64,000 nt of DNA from Legionella micdadei (lineage in GTDB: Bacteria; Pseudomonadota; Gammaproteobacteria; Legionellales; Legionellaceae): positions 921,001 to 985,000 of the forward strand of contig NZ_LN614830.1 in NCBI RefSeq assembly GCF_000953635.1. The letters are read 5' to 3'. Positions 8,163 through 18,013 of this stretch are shown here, piece after piece. The notes beneath the pieces were generated by a model, which saw only the letters and a list, made by a program, of their open reading frames with translations, did not search any database and had not been told where the DNA came from. A program made the translations under genes and the position numbers. How positions within the stretch are numbered: position 1 is the first letter of the stretch; the number at the start of each line of letters is the position of its first letter.

Positions 8163-9167
8163 ATGCAATTTACAGCAATACGATATGCGACAATGTTAGC
8201 AGTGCTTTTGGCGCTATTTGTGGTTATGCTTGGGGCTTACACCCGATTAACTGATGCCGGCTTAGGTTGTCCAGATTGGCCGGGTTGTTACGGCCATATG
8301 GTTCTTCCTAGTACTGAAAATGAGTTGCAATCAGCACAGAGCCAGTATCCGCAAATTCCTATCGAATCTCGCAAAGCATGGACAGAAATGGCTCACCGCT
8401 ACGCAGCAGGTACGCTCGGCCTTCTCATCGTTTTTATCACAGGTTCAATTTTCTGGCGCCGCCTTCAAGGTTTTCGAATGCCTTGGCAACTATCATCAGT
8501 CCTAATTCTTTTACTCTTGTTCCAAGCAGCGTTAGGAATGTGGACTGTTACTATGAAATTACTCCCTGTCGTGGTAATGGGGCATTTATTGGGTGGGATC
8601 TTAATTTTTTCATGCCTAAGCCGTTTGCGGTTACAACTGGGTTCTATAAAACCAAGCAACCTCCCCCAATGGCGTTTTTGGATTTTGCTAGGCGTATTGA
8701 TTGTTTTTTTACAAATCGCTCTAGGTGGGTGGGTGAGCTCGAATTACGCCGGCATCGCTTGTATTGGCTTTCCGCAATGCAATGGGCAATGGTTGCCCCA
8801 ATTGCATTTTTCCCAGGGATTTAACTTATTTTCTCCGGTTGGAGCTAATTACCAAGGCGGGGTGCTCGATAACGATATCCGCATGACAATTCAATACATT
8901 CATCGCTTAGGAGCAGTCATCACAGCAATCTATGTTTTAACTTTGTCTTTATTATTACTAGCTAGGGGCAACAACAATTATTTACGCCGTTTCGCTGTAA
9001 TGGCTATTTTACTCGTTATTGTGCAATTTATTCTCGGCATCATGAATGTCATTTATTTGCTGCCTTTATGGGTAGCTGTTGCCCATAATGGTATTGCAGC
9101 TGTCTTGATGGCAACACTCTTAATGATGCTCTATCTCACGCAAAGGAGGCATGATGATGGATGCTAA
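8163..9167 (+). CDS. ctaA: heme A synthase (COX15/CtaA family)
   Basis: A 334-residue integral membrane monooxygenase that converts heme o to heme a. It has eight predicted helices and the family signature [17 protein letters not shown] near residues 29-45, with histidines for the two hemes in the helices ([32 protein letters not shown]). A second Cys pair ([11 protein letters not shown]) matches the type with a cysteine-bearing loop. The end overlaps the start of ctaB, so the two enzymes of heme A synthesis are probably coupled. Confidence 0.95.
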   Translation: MQFTAIRYATMLAVLLALFVVMLGAYTRLTDAGLGCPDWPGCYGHMVLPSTENELQSAQSQYPQIPIESRKAWTEMAHRYAAGTLGLLIVFITGSIFWRRLQGFRMPWQLSSVLILLLLFQAALGMWTVTMKLLPVVVMGHLLGGILIFSCLSRLRLQLGSIKPSNLPQWRFWILLGVLIVFLQIALGGWVSSNYAGIACIGFPQCNGQWLPQLHFSQGFNLFSPVGANYQGGVLDNDIRMTIQYIHRLGAVITAIYVLTLSLLLLARGNNNYLRRFAVMAILLVIVQFILGIMNVIYLLPLWVAVAHNGIAAVLMATLLMMLYLTQRRHDDGC

Positions 9168-10044
9168 TACAGAGTCAGGTTTAAATAAAATTAATTGGCG
9201 AGACTACATGGAGCTTTGTAAGCCCAGAGTTGTCGCCTTAATGCTGTTGACTGTTGTTGTCGGCATGTATTTGGCTGTGCCAGGATGGGTGCCAATTCCT
9301 ACTCTTATCACTTCATTGGTTGGTATCGGGCTTTGTGCAGGTTCTGCCGCTGCAATTAATCACCTGGTTGATAAACGTATCGATGCCATTATGGCTCGCA
9401 CTAAGCGAAGGCCAATTGCCGGGGGCAGAGTATCAGTACGACAAGCGCTCTACTTTGCAACTACCCTTGCCGCTTTGGGATTAACTATTTTAATCACTTT
9501 TGTCAACGTTCTAACCGCTATACTCACTTTTGTAACCTTGATAGGGTATGCTGGTATTTACACTGGCTATTTAAAGCGCGCTACACCGCAAAATATTGTT
9601 ATCGGTGGACTCGCTGGTGCAGCACCACCTCTATTAGGCTGGACTGCTGTCACTAATCAGCTGGATCCACAGGCATTGCTCTTAGTGTTAATTATTTTTA
9701 CCTGGACTCCTCCTCACTTTTGGGCGCTAGCAATATACCGAATAGAAGAGTATAAGCACGCTGAAATACCCATGTTGCCGGTTACTCATGGAGTCGCGTT
9801 TACTAAATTAAACGTACTTTTATACACTATTCTGCTGTTGGTGGTTACCAGCTTGCCTTTCTTAGTCGGTATGAGCGGGTGGCTTTACCTTGCTGGAGCG
9901 GGTTTATTAGGTGTAAGGTTTTTACACTGGGCCATTGTTTTATATCGTTCTGATCGGCCTGCAATAGCCATGCGTACTTTCCGTTTCTCTATTGTTTATT
10001 TAATGATGTTGTTTGTCTTTTTGTTGGTTGATCATTATATCTAA
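9157..10044 (+). CDS. ctaB: protoheme IX farnesyltransferase (heme O synthase)
   Basis: A 295-residue UbiA-type prenyltransferase that adds a farnesyl tail to heme b. Both Asp-rich motifs are present: [19 protein letters not shown] near residue 65 and the [15 protein letters not shown] segment near 190. About nine membrane helices. Three ATGs occur in a row (9151, 9154, 9157). The AAGGAGG at 9143-9149 is too close to the first two, so 9157 is chosen. The start lies within the end of ctaA. It is followed by the SCO1 gene after 9 bases. Confidence 0.95.
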   Translation: MDANTESGLNKINWRDYMELCKPRVVALMLLTVVVGMYLAVPGWVPIPTLITSLVGIGLCAGSAAAINHLVDKRIDAIMARTKRRPIAGGRVSVRQALYFATTLAALGLTILITFVNVLTAILTFVTLIGYAGIYTGYLKRATPQNIVIGGLAGAAPPLLGWTAVTNQLDPQALLLVLIIFTWTPPHFWALAIYRIEEYKHAEIPMLPVTHGVAFTKLNVLLYTILLLVVTSLPFLVGMSGWLYLAGAGLLGVRFLHWAIVLYRSDRPAIAMRTFRFSIVYLMMLFVFLLVDHYI

Positions 10045-10053
10045 GGGGATAAA

Positions 10054-10698
10054 ATGTCTGTTCAAAAAAATCGCATTACCTTGACTGTGGGGGTTTTACT
10101 TGCCTTCGCGGCGCTGATTGCTGGCTTATTTATCTCACAACATGTGCCTTTTAAAAAGAAAATCGATGTGAACGCATTTCATGGTACTCTGCTTGAAAAA
10201 CCTCGGGAAATCGAGCAATTCAGTTTAACTGGCATCGACAATAAATCATTTACTAATGCAAGTTTACAGGGCCAATGGACCATCGTTTTCTTTGGGTTTA
10301 CCAATTGTGGTTATGTGTGTCCAACAACGATGGCAGAATTGAATAAAATGTACCGTCTTCTTGAAGAAAAAAAGGTTAAACCACTTCCCCAAATAGTCAT
10401 GGTTTCTGTTGATCCTCAAAGGGATAGTTTGGATAAATTGGATCATTATGTAAGAGCTTTTAATCCTCATTTTTATGGAGCTAGGGGGGATGAGGACGTT
10501 GTGAGGAAGATGACCCGAGAAATGGGTATTGCTTATGCCAAAGTTGAGCTTCCTAATTCTCAAAATTCGGAGAATTACGACATGCAACATAGTGCGGCGC
10601 TTATGCTATTTAACCCTCAAGGTGAGCTTACAGCATTCTTTACCACTCCTCACCAAGCTGATCTGCTGGCTAAAGATTATCAATTATTAGTTTCATAA
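10054..10698 (+). CDS. SCO1/SenC family copper chaperone
   Basis: A 214-residue membrane-anchored thioredoxin-fold protein that delivers copper to the CuA site of cytochrome oxidase. It has an N-terminal helix (about 11-28), the motif GFTNCGYVCPTT with the copper-binding CxxxC pair (near 90-94), and the third ligand His in DMQHSAALML near residue 177. The segment MVSVDPQRDSLDKL is also typical. It ends the assembly operon. An inverted repeat at about 10764-10782 follows but lacks a clear T-run, so the terminator is uncertain. Confidence 0.93.
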   Translation: MSVQKNRITLTVGVLLAFAALIAGLFISQHVPFKKKIDVNAFHGTLLEKPREIEQFSLTGIDNKSFTNASLQGQWTIVFFGFTNCGYVCPTTMAELNKMYRLLEEKKVKPLPQIVMVSVDPQRDSLDKLDHYVRAFNPHFYGARGDEDVVRKMTREMGIAYAKVELPNSQNSENYDMQHSAALMLFNPQGELTAFFTTPHQADLLAKDYQLLVS

Positions 10699-10856
10699 CT
10701 CCAGTCGTATTTAATTCATGCTAACAGTAATTTACCCCTTTCCTTAACCACAAGAGAAGGGGGGGATTCAATTTTAGAATCCAAAAATTAATCTTCTAAA
10801 TTACGTGCTAGTCTTTATTTATAAAGAATAAAAATAAACCAAGGGAACTTAGATTC

Positions 10857-11765
10857 ATGAAAATTGCTATATTGGCCACAAATCCGCAATTATATTCACA
10901 TCAGCGCCTAAAAGCGGCTGGCGAGCAAGCAGGGCATGAGGTCAAAATAATTAATCCTCTTTACTGCTATATGAACATTGCTGCTTCCAATCCTAAGGTC
11001 CATTATCGCGGCGGTGAACCTTTGCCTCATTTTGATGCGGTTATTCCCCGTATTGGTGCTTCAATCACTTATTATGGTACTGCGTTATTAAGGCATTTAG
11101 AGACAATGGGCATTTATACATTGAATGAATCAATTGCAATTTCACGTTCACGGGATAAATTCCGATCTTTGCAGTTGTTAGCTCGCAAAGGTATACCCAT
11201 GCCTAGAACAAGTTTTGCCCAATCCCCCGATGATACCGAAGATTTAATCCGCATGGTTGGCGGCGCACCTTTAGTGATTAAACTCTTAGAAGGGACACAA
11301 GGGAAAGGGGTTATTTTGGCAGATAGCCAACAATCTGCTGTGAGCATTATTAATGCATTTAAAGAAATGTCAGCAAATATTCTTGTACAGGAATTTATTG
11401 AAGAGTCTCGGGGTACTGATATCCGTTGTTTTGTGATAGGCGATAAAGTGGTTGCTGCAATAAAACGTCAGGCAAAAGAAGGCGATTTTAGAGCCAATGT
11501 GCATCAGGGGGGTAAAGCAATCAAGGTAAAATTGTCCCCACAAGAACGGGCAATTGCTGTGAGTGCTGCAAAAACAATGGGTTTAAAAGTCGCTGGTGTT
11601 GATTTAATACGCTCAAATCACGGTCCTTTGGTTTTGGAAATTAACTCTTCACCTGGACTAGAAGGGATTGAAAAAGCCACACACGTTAATATTGCTGCTA
11701 AAATTATCCAATATATCGAAAAAAATGCTAAATCTAAAAATGTTAACCGACGGTTCCAGGGATGA
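10857..11765 (+). CDS. rimK: RimK: ribosomal protein S6 glutamate ligase family
   Basis: A 302-residue ATP-grasp ligase that adds glutamate residues to the C-terminus of ribosomal protein S6; the E. coli enzyme has 300 residues. Visible family features are [19 protein letters not shown] at the start, [19 protein letters not shown], the ATP-binding stretch [13 protein letters not shown], the [14 protein letters not shown] motif and the metal-binding [12 protein letters not shown] near the end. Upstream AAGGGA supports the start. Its stop overlaps the next ATG (ATGA), coupling it to a deacylase gene. Confidence 0.93.
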   Translation: MKIAILATNPQLYSHQRLKAAGEQAGHEVKIINPLYCYMNIAASNPKVHYRGGEPLPHFDAVIPRIGASITYYGTALLRHLETMGIYTLNESIAISRSRDKFRSLQLLARKGIPMPRTSFAQSPDDTEDLIRMVGGAPLVIKLLEGTQGKGVILADSQQSAVSIINAFKEMSANILVQEFIEESRGTDIRCFVIGDKVVAAIKRQAKEGDFRANVHQGGKAIKVKLSPQERAIAVSAAKTMGLKVAGVDLIRSNHGPLVLEINSSPGLEGIEKATHVNIAAKIIQYIEKNAKSKNVNRRFQG

Positions 11766-12781
11766 ATAGAAGGAAATCTATTAAGATTGCTAATGAAACA
11801 ATTAAAGCGGGTGAATCCCGCTGCGTTAAATTAGCACTGGCAATGTTATATACTTCATCCTCTCTTGAAGTGCCAGTCTATGTTTTTCATGGTAAAAAAG
11901 AAGGCCCAGTTCTTTTCATCACAGCAGCAATCCATGGTGATGAGATCAATGGCGTTGAGATCATGCGCCGATTGCATCACTCTTCTTATATTAAACGCCT
12001 GCGAGGAACATTAATCACAATTCCTATTGTCAATGTTTATGGGTTGATGCTTCATTCGCGATATCTTCCCGATCGCCGCGACTTAAATCGCCAATTCCCC
12101 GGTTCTGAGCGTGGTTCGATGGCTTCAAAACTCGCTAATTTAATCATGACTGAAATCGTAGAGCATTCTACACACGGCATCGATTTACATACTGGCGCAA
12201 TTCATCGCAGCAATTATCCACAAGTGCGATTTAGTCGTAAAAGTGAGTTATCAGAGAAGATGGCTGAAGCATTTGCAACGCCGATTTGTGTGCCTTCGAG
12301 CATACGCGATGGATCCTTACGCCATGCCACGGAAAATTTAAACATTCCAGTGATTGTTTATGAAGCAGGCGAGGCACTGCGTTTTGATGAGTTTGCTATA
12401 AAGCTAGGTGTGCAGGGGATACTTAGGGTAATGAATTTTTTGGGCATGTTGTCGCCATCAGCTGGAAAGCATATTGCTAAAAAAAGAATTTCGAGTGCAG
12501 TGGCAAAATCCACGTTCTGGATTCGCGCTTCCACGAGTGGTATGGTGGTCGATAGCAAACCTCTAGGATATAAAGTAAGCAGGAACGAACTGCTATGTCA
12601 TATTGTTGATCCGCTGGGTGACGACCGGGATACCATCTGTTGCCCTTATGAAGGAGTTATCATTGGCAAGACAAACATCCCTTTGGTGAATGAAGGGGAT
12701 GCTTTGTTCCATGTGGCTTTGTTCGAAGATTTGGACGAATTAGAGTTGCCCACCACTGATAGCCCTGATGAATGGGACTAG
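11762..12781 (+). CDS. succinylglutamate desuccinylase/aspartoacylase (M14) family
   Basis: A 339-residue zinc-dependent deacylase or carboxypeptidase-like enzyme. The first zinc motif is [17 protein letters not shown] (His and Glu of HxxE near residue 59), and the later GIDLHTGA provides the third ligand. A C-terminal beta domain (about 240-325, [17 protein letters not shown]) resembles the lipoyl-like barrel of this family. It is translationally coupled to rimK by an ATGA overlap; a role linked to S6 modification or amino-acid tail trimming is inference from this pairing. Confidence 0.85.
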   Translation: MNRRKSIKIANETIKAGESRCVKLALAMLYTSSSLEVPVYVFHGKKEGPVLFITAAIHGDEINGVEIMRRLHHSSYIKRLRGTLITIPIVNVYGLMLHSRYLPDRRDLNRQFPGSERGSMASKLANLIMTEIVEHSTHGIDLHTGAIHRSNYPQVRFSRKSELSEKMAEAFATPICVPSSIRDGSLRHATENLNIPVIVYEAGEALRFDEFAIKLGVQGILRVMNFLGMLSPSAGKHIAKKRISSAVAKSTFWIRASTSGMVVDSKPLGYKVSRNELLCHIVDPLGDDRDTICCPYEGVIIGKTNIPLVNEGDALFHVALFEDLDELELPTTDSPDEWD

Positions 12782-12968
12782 AATAAACCAGTTCCTATCA
12801 TGAATAGCCCATATTTGGCACATTTTTCGCTCAAGTCTGACTGTTTTTGGCAAATCTAACATGTTGGGATAATTCAGTACAAGTGAATTGTCAACATACC
12901 CTAAAGATTTTGAAATTGAAATTTTCTAGGAAATTCAAACGAAATTAGGCAATGCAGATTGCTCAGAA

Positions 12969-13031
12969 TCCCGCGAAACTGCTCTCTCCTGCGCTAAGAA
13001 TTGTAATCGAATAATATTGCCTTTCGCGGGA
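12969..13031. other. inverted repeat between convergent genes
   Basis: TCCCGCGAAA (12969-12978) is perfectly complementary to TTTCGCGGGA (13022-13031), a 10-base stem with a 43-base loop. A competing pairing exists between CTCTCTCC (about 12982-12989) and GGGAGAGAG just after the second arm. It lies between the convergent M14 gene and the HTH gene. It may terminate transcription from either side, though no T-run follows. Confidence 0.4.
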
Positions 13032-13047
13032 GAGAGGATTATTCAGT

Positions 13048-13293
13048 TCAGTTTTTCTTCTGTCGCTGCTCGCTCTTGCCTACTAACCAATCCGGATTAA
13101 CTTCAAATTCGTTGGCAATACGAGTGAGTAAGGTTTGATCGGGAAGAGTGATTCCATTGATAAAAGCTTCTGCTTTAAATCGAGGAATCTTTAGTAACTT
13201 AGAAAAAACTTCGATACGCTCATCGTTGCGTGCTGGTACGCCTATATTGTCTAGTTCCTTGTTAAGGCGATCAGCAAACTGTTTATTTGGCAT
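13048..13293 (-). CDS. small XRE-type helix-turn-helix protein
   Basis: An 81-residue DNA-binding protein with a single lambda-repressor-like helix-turn-helix. The helices read FADRLNKELDNI, RIEVFSKLLKI, PRFKAEAFINGITLP (recognition region) and QTLLTRIANEFEVNPDWLVGK, the last a common ending of phage-type CI repressors' N-terminal domains. The ATG at 13293 has a GGGG site 5 bases upstream; the in-frame GTG at 13299 would fall inside it. No partner gene is adjacent. It stands at the left edge of the accessory island. Confidence 0.75.
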   Translation of the reverse strand: MPNKQFADRLNKELDNIGVPARNDERIEVFSKLLKIPRFKAEAFINGITLPDQTLLTRIANEFEVNPDWLVGKSEQRQKKN

Positions 13294-13633
13294 ATCCACC
13301 CCAATGTGAATTTTTTATATATCTTCTTCATATAGCACAAAAAAATGGTTTTGCAATCGGGCGTGTCGCCAATTCTACTATCTTGGCCAAAAGGCTTTGT
13401 TTTTCTGTGCTTCGCTGCTCATAGACTCTGTTTATTTTATAAGGAATTAATTTTGAATATATTTCTTATAAAATCTAGGGAAATAAATATTGAGGATGTC
13501 TATAGCAAAAATCAGTTCCTAAAAAAGTATTTGCTGAGAGAACGGACCTATTATATAAAAATTATTTATAAGTGTTCTCTCCAGCTGTTGTATTAATATT
13601 CCTTTTGAGGATGGATTATGCTGGACTTTGTAA
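13294..13633. other. AT-rich gap without a supported gene
   Basis: A 340-base stretch upstream of the HTH gene and up to the IS end. It contains an open frame of about 80 codons from 13345, but there is no ribosome site before it and the translation shows no family features. The leftmost part must carry the HTH promoter. Nothing else is recognised. Confidence 0.5.
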
Positions 13634-13694
13634 TGCCCCCCAATTAAACCGGTCCACTAGTTATAGACAAAAATAACAAGTAAGGACTAGTAAC

Positions 13695-14088
13695 ATGACT
13701 ATATCTACAGTTATCGAACCAAACGAGATTATATGTTCTACATCAAAGAAACGTCGTTGGACAGCCTTTGAGAAGCATCAAATTGTTAGAGACTTACCAA
13801 AATGGAGTAACCGTATCGTATGTTGCGCGTAAACATGATATACAACCGAGTCAATTATTTTTATGGCGGAAGATAGCGGAGAATGGAGCCTTGACCAGTA
13901 TAAAAAAAGAAGAAAAGGTAGTTGCTCAAAGTGAAGTGGATTCACTGAAAAGACATATTAAGCAATTAGAGCGGGTATTAGGTCAAAAAACCTTAGAGAA
14001 TGAGATATTAAAGGAAGCAGTTAAGCTTGGTCGTGAAAAAAAACTCATCTCGCGACAACCCTTGCTAGGACTGGAAGATTTCGAGTGA
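13695..14088 (+). pseudogene. IS2-type transposase OrfA, frameshifted
   Basis: OrfA begins at the ATG at 13695 (MTISTVIEPNEII...KKRRWTAFEKHQIV) and shifts frame near 13780, continuing as ETYQNGVTVSYVARKHDIQP in the frame that ends at 14088. The joined product has the helix-turn-helix of IS2 OrfA (VSYVARKH...QLFLWRK) and the leucine-zipper-like LKRHIKQLERVLGQKTLENE region. By comparison with the usual IVQETYQ, two bases were lost or one gained at the shift. Confidence 0.8.
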
Positions 14089-14910
14089 GGGCTATTGCTC
14101 GCACGTTGAATGTTTCGCGTTCCAATTTAATAGAAAGGCTTAATAAAATGAAAAGAAGAAGCCCAACATATAGAAAATAGAAGATGAACAACTTTTACTA
14201 ACTATTTTAGCAATTACTGATAAACGAAGTAGTTATGGCTACCGACGAGTAACCGCCTTACTTAACCAAGAACTAACTCGCAAACAGCAGCCAAAAATAA
14301 ACCATAAACGAGTCTATCGAATCATGAAGCAAAATAATTTGCTTTTACCCGCTTATGGCAAAAGACTAAGTAGAACGCATGACGGCAAAATTATTACTCT
14401 CAAAAGCAACCTGCGTTGGTGCTCTGACTGTTTTACTATTCAATGTGCTAATGGATAGAACGGGTGGTTTGGCCTTTACGCTTGATACTTGCGACAGGAG
14501 AAGTTTTAAGTTATCTCGCCTCTACCGTAGGCATCGATGGAGCAGCCATACGTGATTTAATGCTTGAAGCTGTAGAGTATCGCTTTGGGGTGATTAATCA
14601 CCTTCCTCATAAAATTCAATGGCTGAGTGATAACGGATCTTGCTATGTCGCCAAAGATACGGTGAAATTTGCTAAAACTTTAGGTTTTGAAGTCTGTACT
14701 ACCGCGCCTTATAGCCCTAAATCAAATGGTATGGCTGAGGCTTTCGTTAAAACCTTTAAACGAGATTATGTCGCTTTTTATGATGCCCTCAATGCTTATG
14801 ATTTGATGTGACAACTTCCTCAATGGTTTCACGATTACAATGAAAATGCTCCTCATAAAGGGCTTAATATGATGTCTCCTAGACAGTTTTTAAAAGCTGC
14901 TTTGAGGTAA
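14085..14910 (+). pseudogene. IS2-type transposase OrfB, multiply broken
   Basis: DDE integrase-type transposase remnants lie in several frames. VRAIARTLNVSRSNLIERL starts at a GTG at 14085; a lost A in a poly-A run near 14178 puts TAG in frame. The reading resumes as IEDEQLLLTILAITDKRSSYGYRRV, then NLRWCSDCF with the first Asp. Two compensating shifts surround FTLDTCDR near 14470-14500. WLSDNGSCYV and SPKSNGMAEAFVKTFK hold the second Asp and the Glu. A TGA at 14809 replaces a Trp codon. At least four lesions make it a pseudogene. Confidence 0.82.
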
Positions 14911-14935
14911 ATGGTGGTCCGGTTTAATAGGGGCA

Positions 14936-15399
14936 ACTCCAATCTGCTACCTCTTCTATGCTTCAATTCTAGTGAGGATTTTGTAATAAATAATAGTATT
15001 CTTTGCGGCCACTCGCCTTCCTATCTATTAGATCATTTATACTATGGGTTGTTCGTGTCATTTTCTTTTATTATATATATATATAAGATTAGGGTTTAAA
15101 GTTAAGTAAGAGTAACAGGTGATCTTTAAATTACTTGAGAAGATGGCCTGATTGATGGTTCACCGCCTGCTCTTCCAGCTTACGGCAGGAGTAGTGTTAA
15201 AGCTCAGTGTTATTGGTTTCATTGATCAATACGTTTCATAAATGTATAATATGAATCTTATATAATCTATATGGCTGCTTTAATTTCTTTTTTTTTCCCT
15301 AACTAAAATTAAAACACCTTTTAGAGCAATTTTGTTAACAAGATTTAACGCAACCCTATGCAGTAGGTATTTGAAATCTTAGTCCTAAGTGGAAACATC
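14936..15399. other. 464-base gap, nothing recognised
   Basis: AT-rich intergenic DNA between the IS and the LRR gene. It contains a short TA run (about 15075-15087) and a small inverted repeat GCCTGC/GCAGG near 15165-15190. Short open frames lack ribosome sites and recognisable content. The right end must hold the promoter of the LRR gene. Confidence 0.45.
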
Positions 15400-16401
15400 A
15401 TGCAAGTAAGTAGTGACGGCCAAACCCTTATTAGAGTTAGTGAGAGCGATATTGTCGATGGTTCATGTCAAATTTGTGCTGGCATTACGGTCATTGGTGA
15501 TTGGGCATTTAAGAATTGTACCAACTTACAAACGATAACGCTTCCTGTCGGGGTCACAGATATTGGTGCCTATGCATTTGCTGGCTGTGTCAACTTAAAA
15601 ACGTTAACCCTTTCTGTTGGGATCACAGCTATTCGTACTGGGACATTTTTTAATTGTACCAACTTAGAAACGCTAAACCTTCCCGCTGGGATCACAGCTA
15701 TTAAACTTGGAGCATTTGCTGGGTGTGTCAACTTAAAAACGCTAAACCTTCCGGTTGGGGTCACAACTATTGGTCAAGAGGCATTTGGGGAGTGTAGTAG
15801 TTTACAAAGGATAACCCTTCCCGCTGGCGTCAGAAACATCCATCATAGTGCATTTCTTGATTGCAACAGCTTAGCCTTAATTATCATAGCAAGTGATGAT
15901 GAGACTGAGATAGCGCGAATAACTCACTTACTACCTGAAGAATTAAGAAGCAAAGTTATCTCCAAACGTTTATTTGATGACGTTATTCACTTTCAGGAGC
16001 AACAATTAGCCAAGCTTTTGGCTACGCCCCAAACCAATCGTCTTTATAGTTTCTTTAATTATACATCCCGTTGTGTCCCGACAGCCATTTTGGAAGTGAA
16101 AAATGAACAGGGTGTAGAGGAACAAAAAGAACAAAGGTGTACCAAGTTACCGAGCGATATCTTTTTGCACCTCAATCAACTAGCAAGTTCGGATAATCGT
16201 TATTACCAATACGCACAAGCTGCAATCAAACGTATCCGTTTCCCTACAACTGCTAAAGAGTTAGAAGATTATAAAACATCTCTAGACAAGTTAGTCACTC
16301 AGTACATTGAAAAGGCCATGGAACAGGCAGAGCGTTTCCGCGTGCCTAAAACGCCTAGCATGGCTAAGGTAGAGGTTACTGTATGCGCCCCTGCTGTTTG
16401 A
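15400..16401 (+). CDS. BspA-type leucine-rich-repeat protein, effector candidate
   Basis: A 333-residue protein with six leucine-rich repeats of exactly 23 residues; the GIT/GVT/GVR motifs begin at residues 28, 51, 74, 97, 120 and 143. The unit reads roughly GVTxIGxxAFxxCxNLxxLxLPA, the LRR_5/BspA type. A distinct helical region (about 180-333) follows, with Lys/Glu-rich stretches, and no signal peptide is present. LRR plus a unique C-terminal helical domain and no export signal is common among Dot/Icm substrates, but translocation is not shown. Surrounded by island DNA; start site is weak (GGAAAC). Confidence 0.8.
   Translation: MQVSSDGQTLIRVSESDIVDGSCQICAGITVIGDWAFKNCTNLQTITLPVGVTDIGAYAFAGCVNLKTLTLSVGITAIRTGTFFNCTNLETLNLPAGITAIKLGAFAGCVNLKTLNLPVGVTTIGQEAFGECSSLQRITLPAGVRNIHHSAFLDCNSLALIIIASDDETEIARITHLLPEELRSKVISKRLFDDVIHFQEQQLAKLLATPQTNRLYSFFNYTSRCVPTAILEVKNEQGVEEQKEQRCTKLPSDIFLHLNQLASSDNRYYQYAQAAIKRIRFPTTAKELEDYKTSLDKLVTQYIEKAMEQAERFRVPKTPSMAKVEVTVCAPAV
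15481..15897 (+). repeat. 69-base tandem repeats encoding LRRs
   Basis: Six in-frame units of 69 bases, with near-identical stretches such as AACTTAAAAACG and AACCTTCC between units two to five. The DNA-level similarity indicates recent expansion or recombination between units. Confidence 0.75.
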
Positions 16402-16754
16402 TTGAGTTAGGAGGACGGGTAAAAAAGATTAACTTTAAATAATGGTCCGTCTTGGTGCAAAAGGTGGGTTTAATTAGATCAAAATAATTAAGTAATCTAC
16501 AGGAATGAAGGAAAAGCTATAAAGCTCATAAAGTTAGTGTGCCGATAAACATAATTAATCCAAATCCCTACAGATTGAAACATTTTATTACTCAACCTAC
16601 TAATAAAAAAGTGAGGATATAGCTAGTTTTAAATTAAAGCTTGAGCAAGACAGTATAAGTATGACTTCTTTAATTGCTATCCAGAATAGGAGAACTGTGG
16701 TTTTTCCTTGTCTGTTGAATCCGCTCTATCGGATTCAACCAGAATATAAATTTA
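16402..16754. other. 353-base gap between convergent island genes
   Basis: AT-rich DNA between the LRR gene and the FPE-repeat gene, which converge here. The only notable structure is the perfect hairpin at 16714-16739. No open frame with a ribosome site was seen. Confidence 0.5.
16714..16739 (-). terminator. perfect 10-base hairpin, possible terminator
   Basis: GTTGAATCCG (16714-16723) pairs with CGGATTCAAC (16730-16739) across the six-base loop CTCTAT. It lies 15 bases beyond the stop of the minus-strand FPE-repeat gene. No T-run follows on that strand, so intrinsic termination is only possible. Confidence 0.4.
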
Positions 16755-17699
16755 CTAAGGAGTTAAAGATCTAGCTCTCTCCTGCTCCTCTTGAGCTAGG
16801 CTTGCAGCAGCTTTATTAACAAGTGACACTTCCCCGCCTGCCTTTCTATTCAAAAATCCTCCTATGTAATGAGACACTTCTGCTGGAAGTCTATTTTCAA
16901 ACAAACCTACCAGGGCTCCTTGTGTATATGCCTTTTCTTCCGGTCTTTTTAATCGTTCTAGCTTAGCAACTACTTCCTCGACAGTGCTCTTTTTAAACAT
17001 CTCGCATTTTGGAAAAATTGAACTTAATCTTGATAAATCATTGGAATTATTTATTAATGGTATAAGAACTCCAGATTGAATTATAAAATCAAAAAAATTT
17101 TCTTTGTCTGAGAAATTATCAGCCATACTCTCAATATCGAGTAAGCTGGTAATTAATTGCTCTCTATTTCTAGATTGAACAATAAGTTGATATAACTCTG
17201 TTGTTCGCTCAGGAAACAACTCAATAAGACTGCTAATTTTTAACTGTGACCAATTATCCGATTCAATAATGAATTGATACAGTTCATTTCTTTTTTCAGG
17301 AAATATTGCAAGAATCTTGCTCACTTCATACTTCGGATTAAAACCGCGTTGAGTTAATTTTGAGCGGGCAACTAATTGAGACCAATTGTCAGGTCGAGTA
17401 GCCACTTCATATAATTCATCTTTTCGCTCTGGGAATAAGTTGACTAAAGTAACAAGGGTTGATGCATGGGTAACTAATGGCAACCAATTTTCTGGTTGAA
17501 TAATAAGTCGATACAATCCATCTTTTCGTTCCGGAAATTTTTGGACCAATTGGCGAATTGGATAAATATTATCAATTAATCTTGACCAATTTTCTGGTTG
17601 AATAATAAAGTCAAAATAATCGTCTTTTTCTACTGAATTATAATCCATTGAAAAGAATAGATCGAAAATAGACACCGATTTATCAAATTTTTCTTGCAT
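16755..17699 (-). CDS. FPE-repeat helical protein, effector candidate
   Basis: A 314-residue soluble protein built of about 35-40-residue helical repeats. The unit contains FPERKDELYxLIIQPxNWSxL; the FPE element occurs at residues 55, 89, 133 and 162, and degenerate copies (NFSDKE, IFPKCE) occur at 196 and 228. The repeat resembles no family I can name. The last 75 residues differ (LPAEVSHYIGGFLNRK) and end in a Glu-rich tail (LAQEEQERARSLTP) of the sort found in Dot/Icm signals. An AGAGG site supports the start. No signal peptide. Confidence 0.72.
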   Translation of the reverse strand: MQEKFDKSVSIFDLFFSMDYNSVEKDDYFDFIIQPENWSRLIDNIYPIRQLVQKFPERKDGLYRLIIQPENWLPLVTHASTLVTLVNLFPERKDELYEVATRPDNWSQLVARSKLTQRGFNPKYEVSKILAIFPEKRNELYQFIIESDNWSQLKISSLIELFPERTTELYQLIVQSRNREQLITSLLDIESMADNFSDKENFFDFIIQSGVLIPLINNSNDLSRLSSIFPKCEMFKKSTVEEVVAKLERLKRPEEKAYTQGALVGLFENRLPAEVSHYIGGFLNRKAGGEVSLVNKAAASLAQEEQERARSLTP

Positions 17700-18013
17700 T
17701 TAAAATTACCTCTTAAGAACTTGGCAAGTAAAGGTATTTCTAGCTGTTAGAATTATCTTCACTATTTGGCTAGCACCAAAGCCAAAGCTCACATTTTTAG
17801 AAATTACTTTTTTTGCTTACCCAGGTTGACGAGATATGAGCAACGAATTAGAGGTTAAGGGAGTCATAGAAATATACCTAATTTTATAAATTAATGAGTT
17901 AGCTATTTTGATGCCTATCCATTGATAAAACATAGAAAATACTGCACTGAAATCAGTTTTGCGAGTTTTCTCCTAATGACAGCAAAAATTGACTCTGGGG
18001 CTGCTTAACTATA
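17700..18013. other. gap between divergent island genes
   Basis: AT-rich intergenic region separating the divergent FPE-repeat gene and the gene at 18057. It must contain both promoters, but no strong -35/-10 pair stood out by eye. No gene seen. Confidence 0.4.

Larger units (their letters stand above)
13634..14935 (+). mobile_element. decayed IS3-family (IS2-group) insertion sequence
   Basis: About 1.3 kb, the usual size of an IS2-group element. The ends are imperfect inverted repeats: the left end from 13634 (TGCCCC...TTAAACCGGTCCAC) and the right end to 14935 read in reverse (TGCCCC...TTAAACCGGACCAC). Inside are orfA and orfB in the usual order. Both are broken by several indels and a stop, so it cannot supply its own transposase. 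No convincing target duplication is visible at the flanks, another sign of age. Confidence 0.82.

Noticed and set aside
13345-13596. Open frame of 83 codons next to the IS element
   Set aside because: No ribosome site, biased hydrophobic start from AT-rich DNA and no recognisable content.
13634-14935. Functional transposon
   Set aside because: Both transposase frames are broken at several places, so it is not autonomous.
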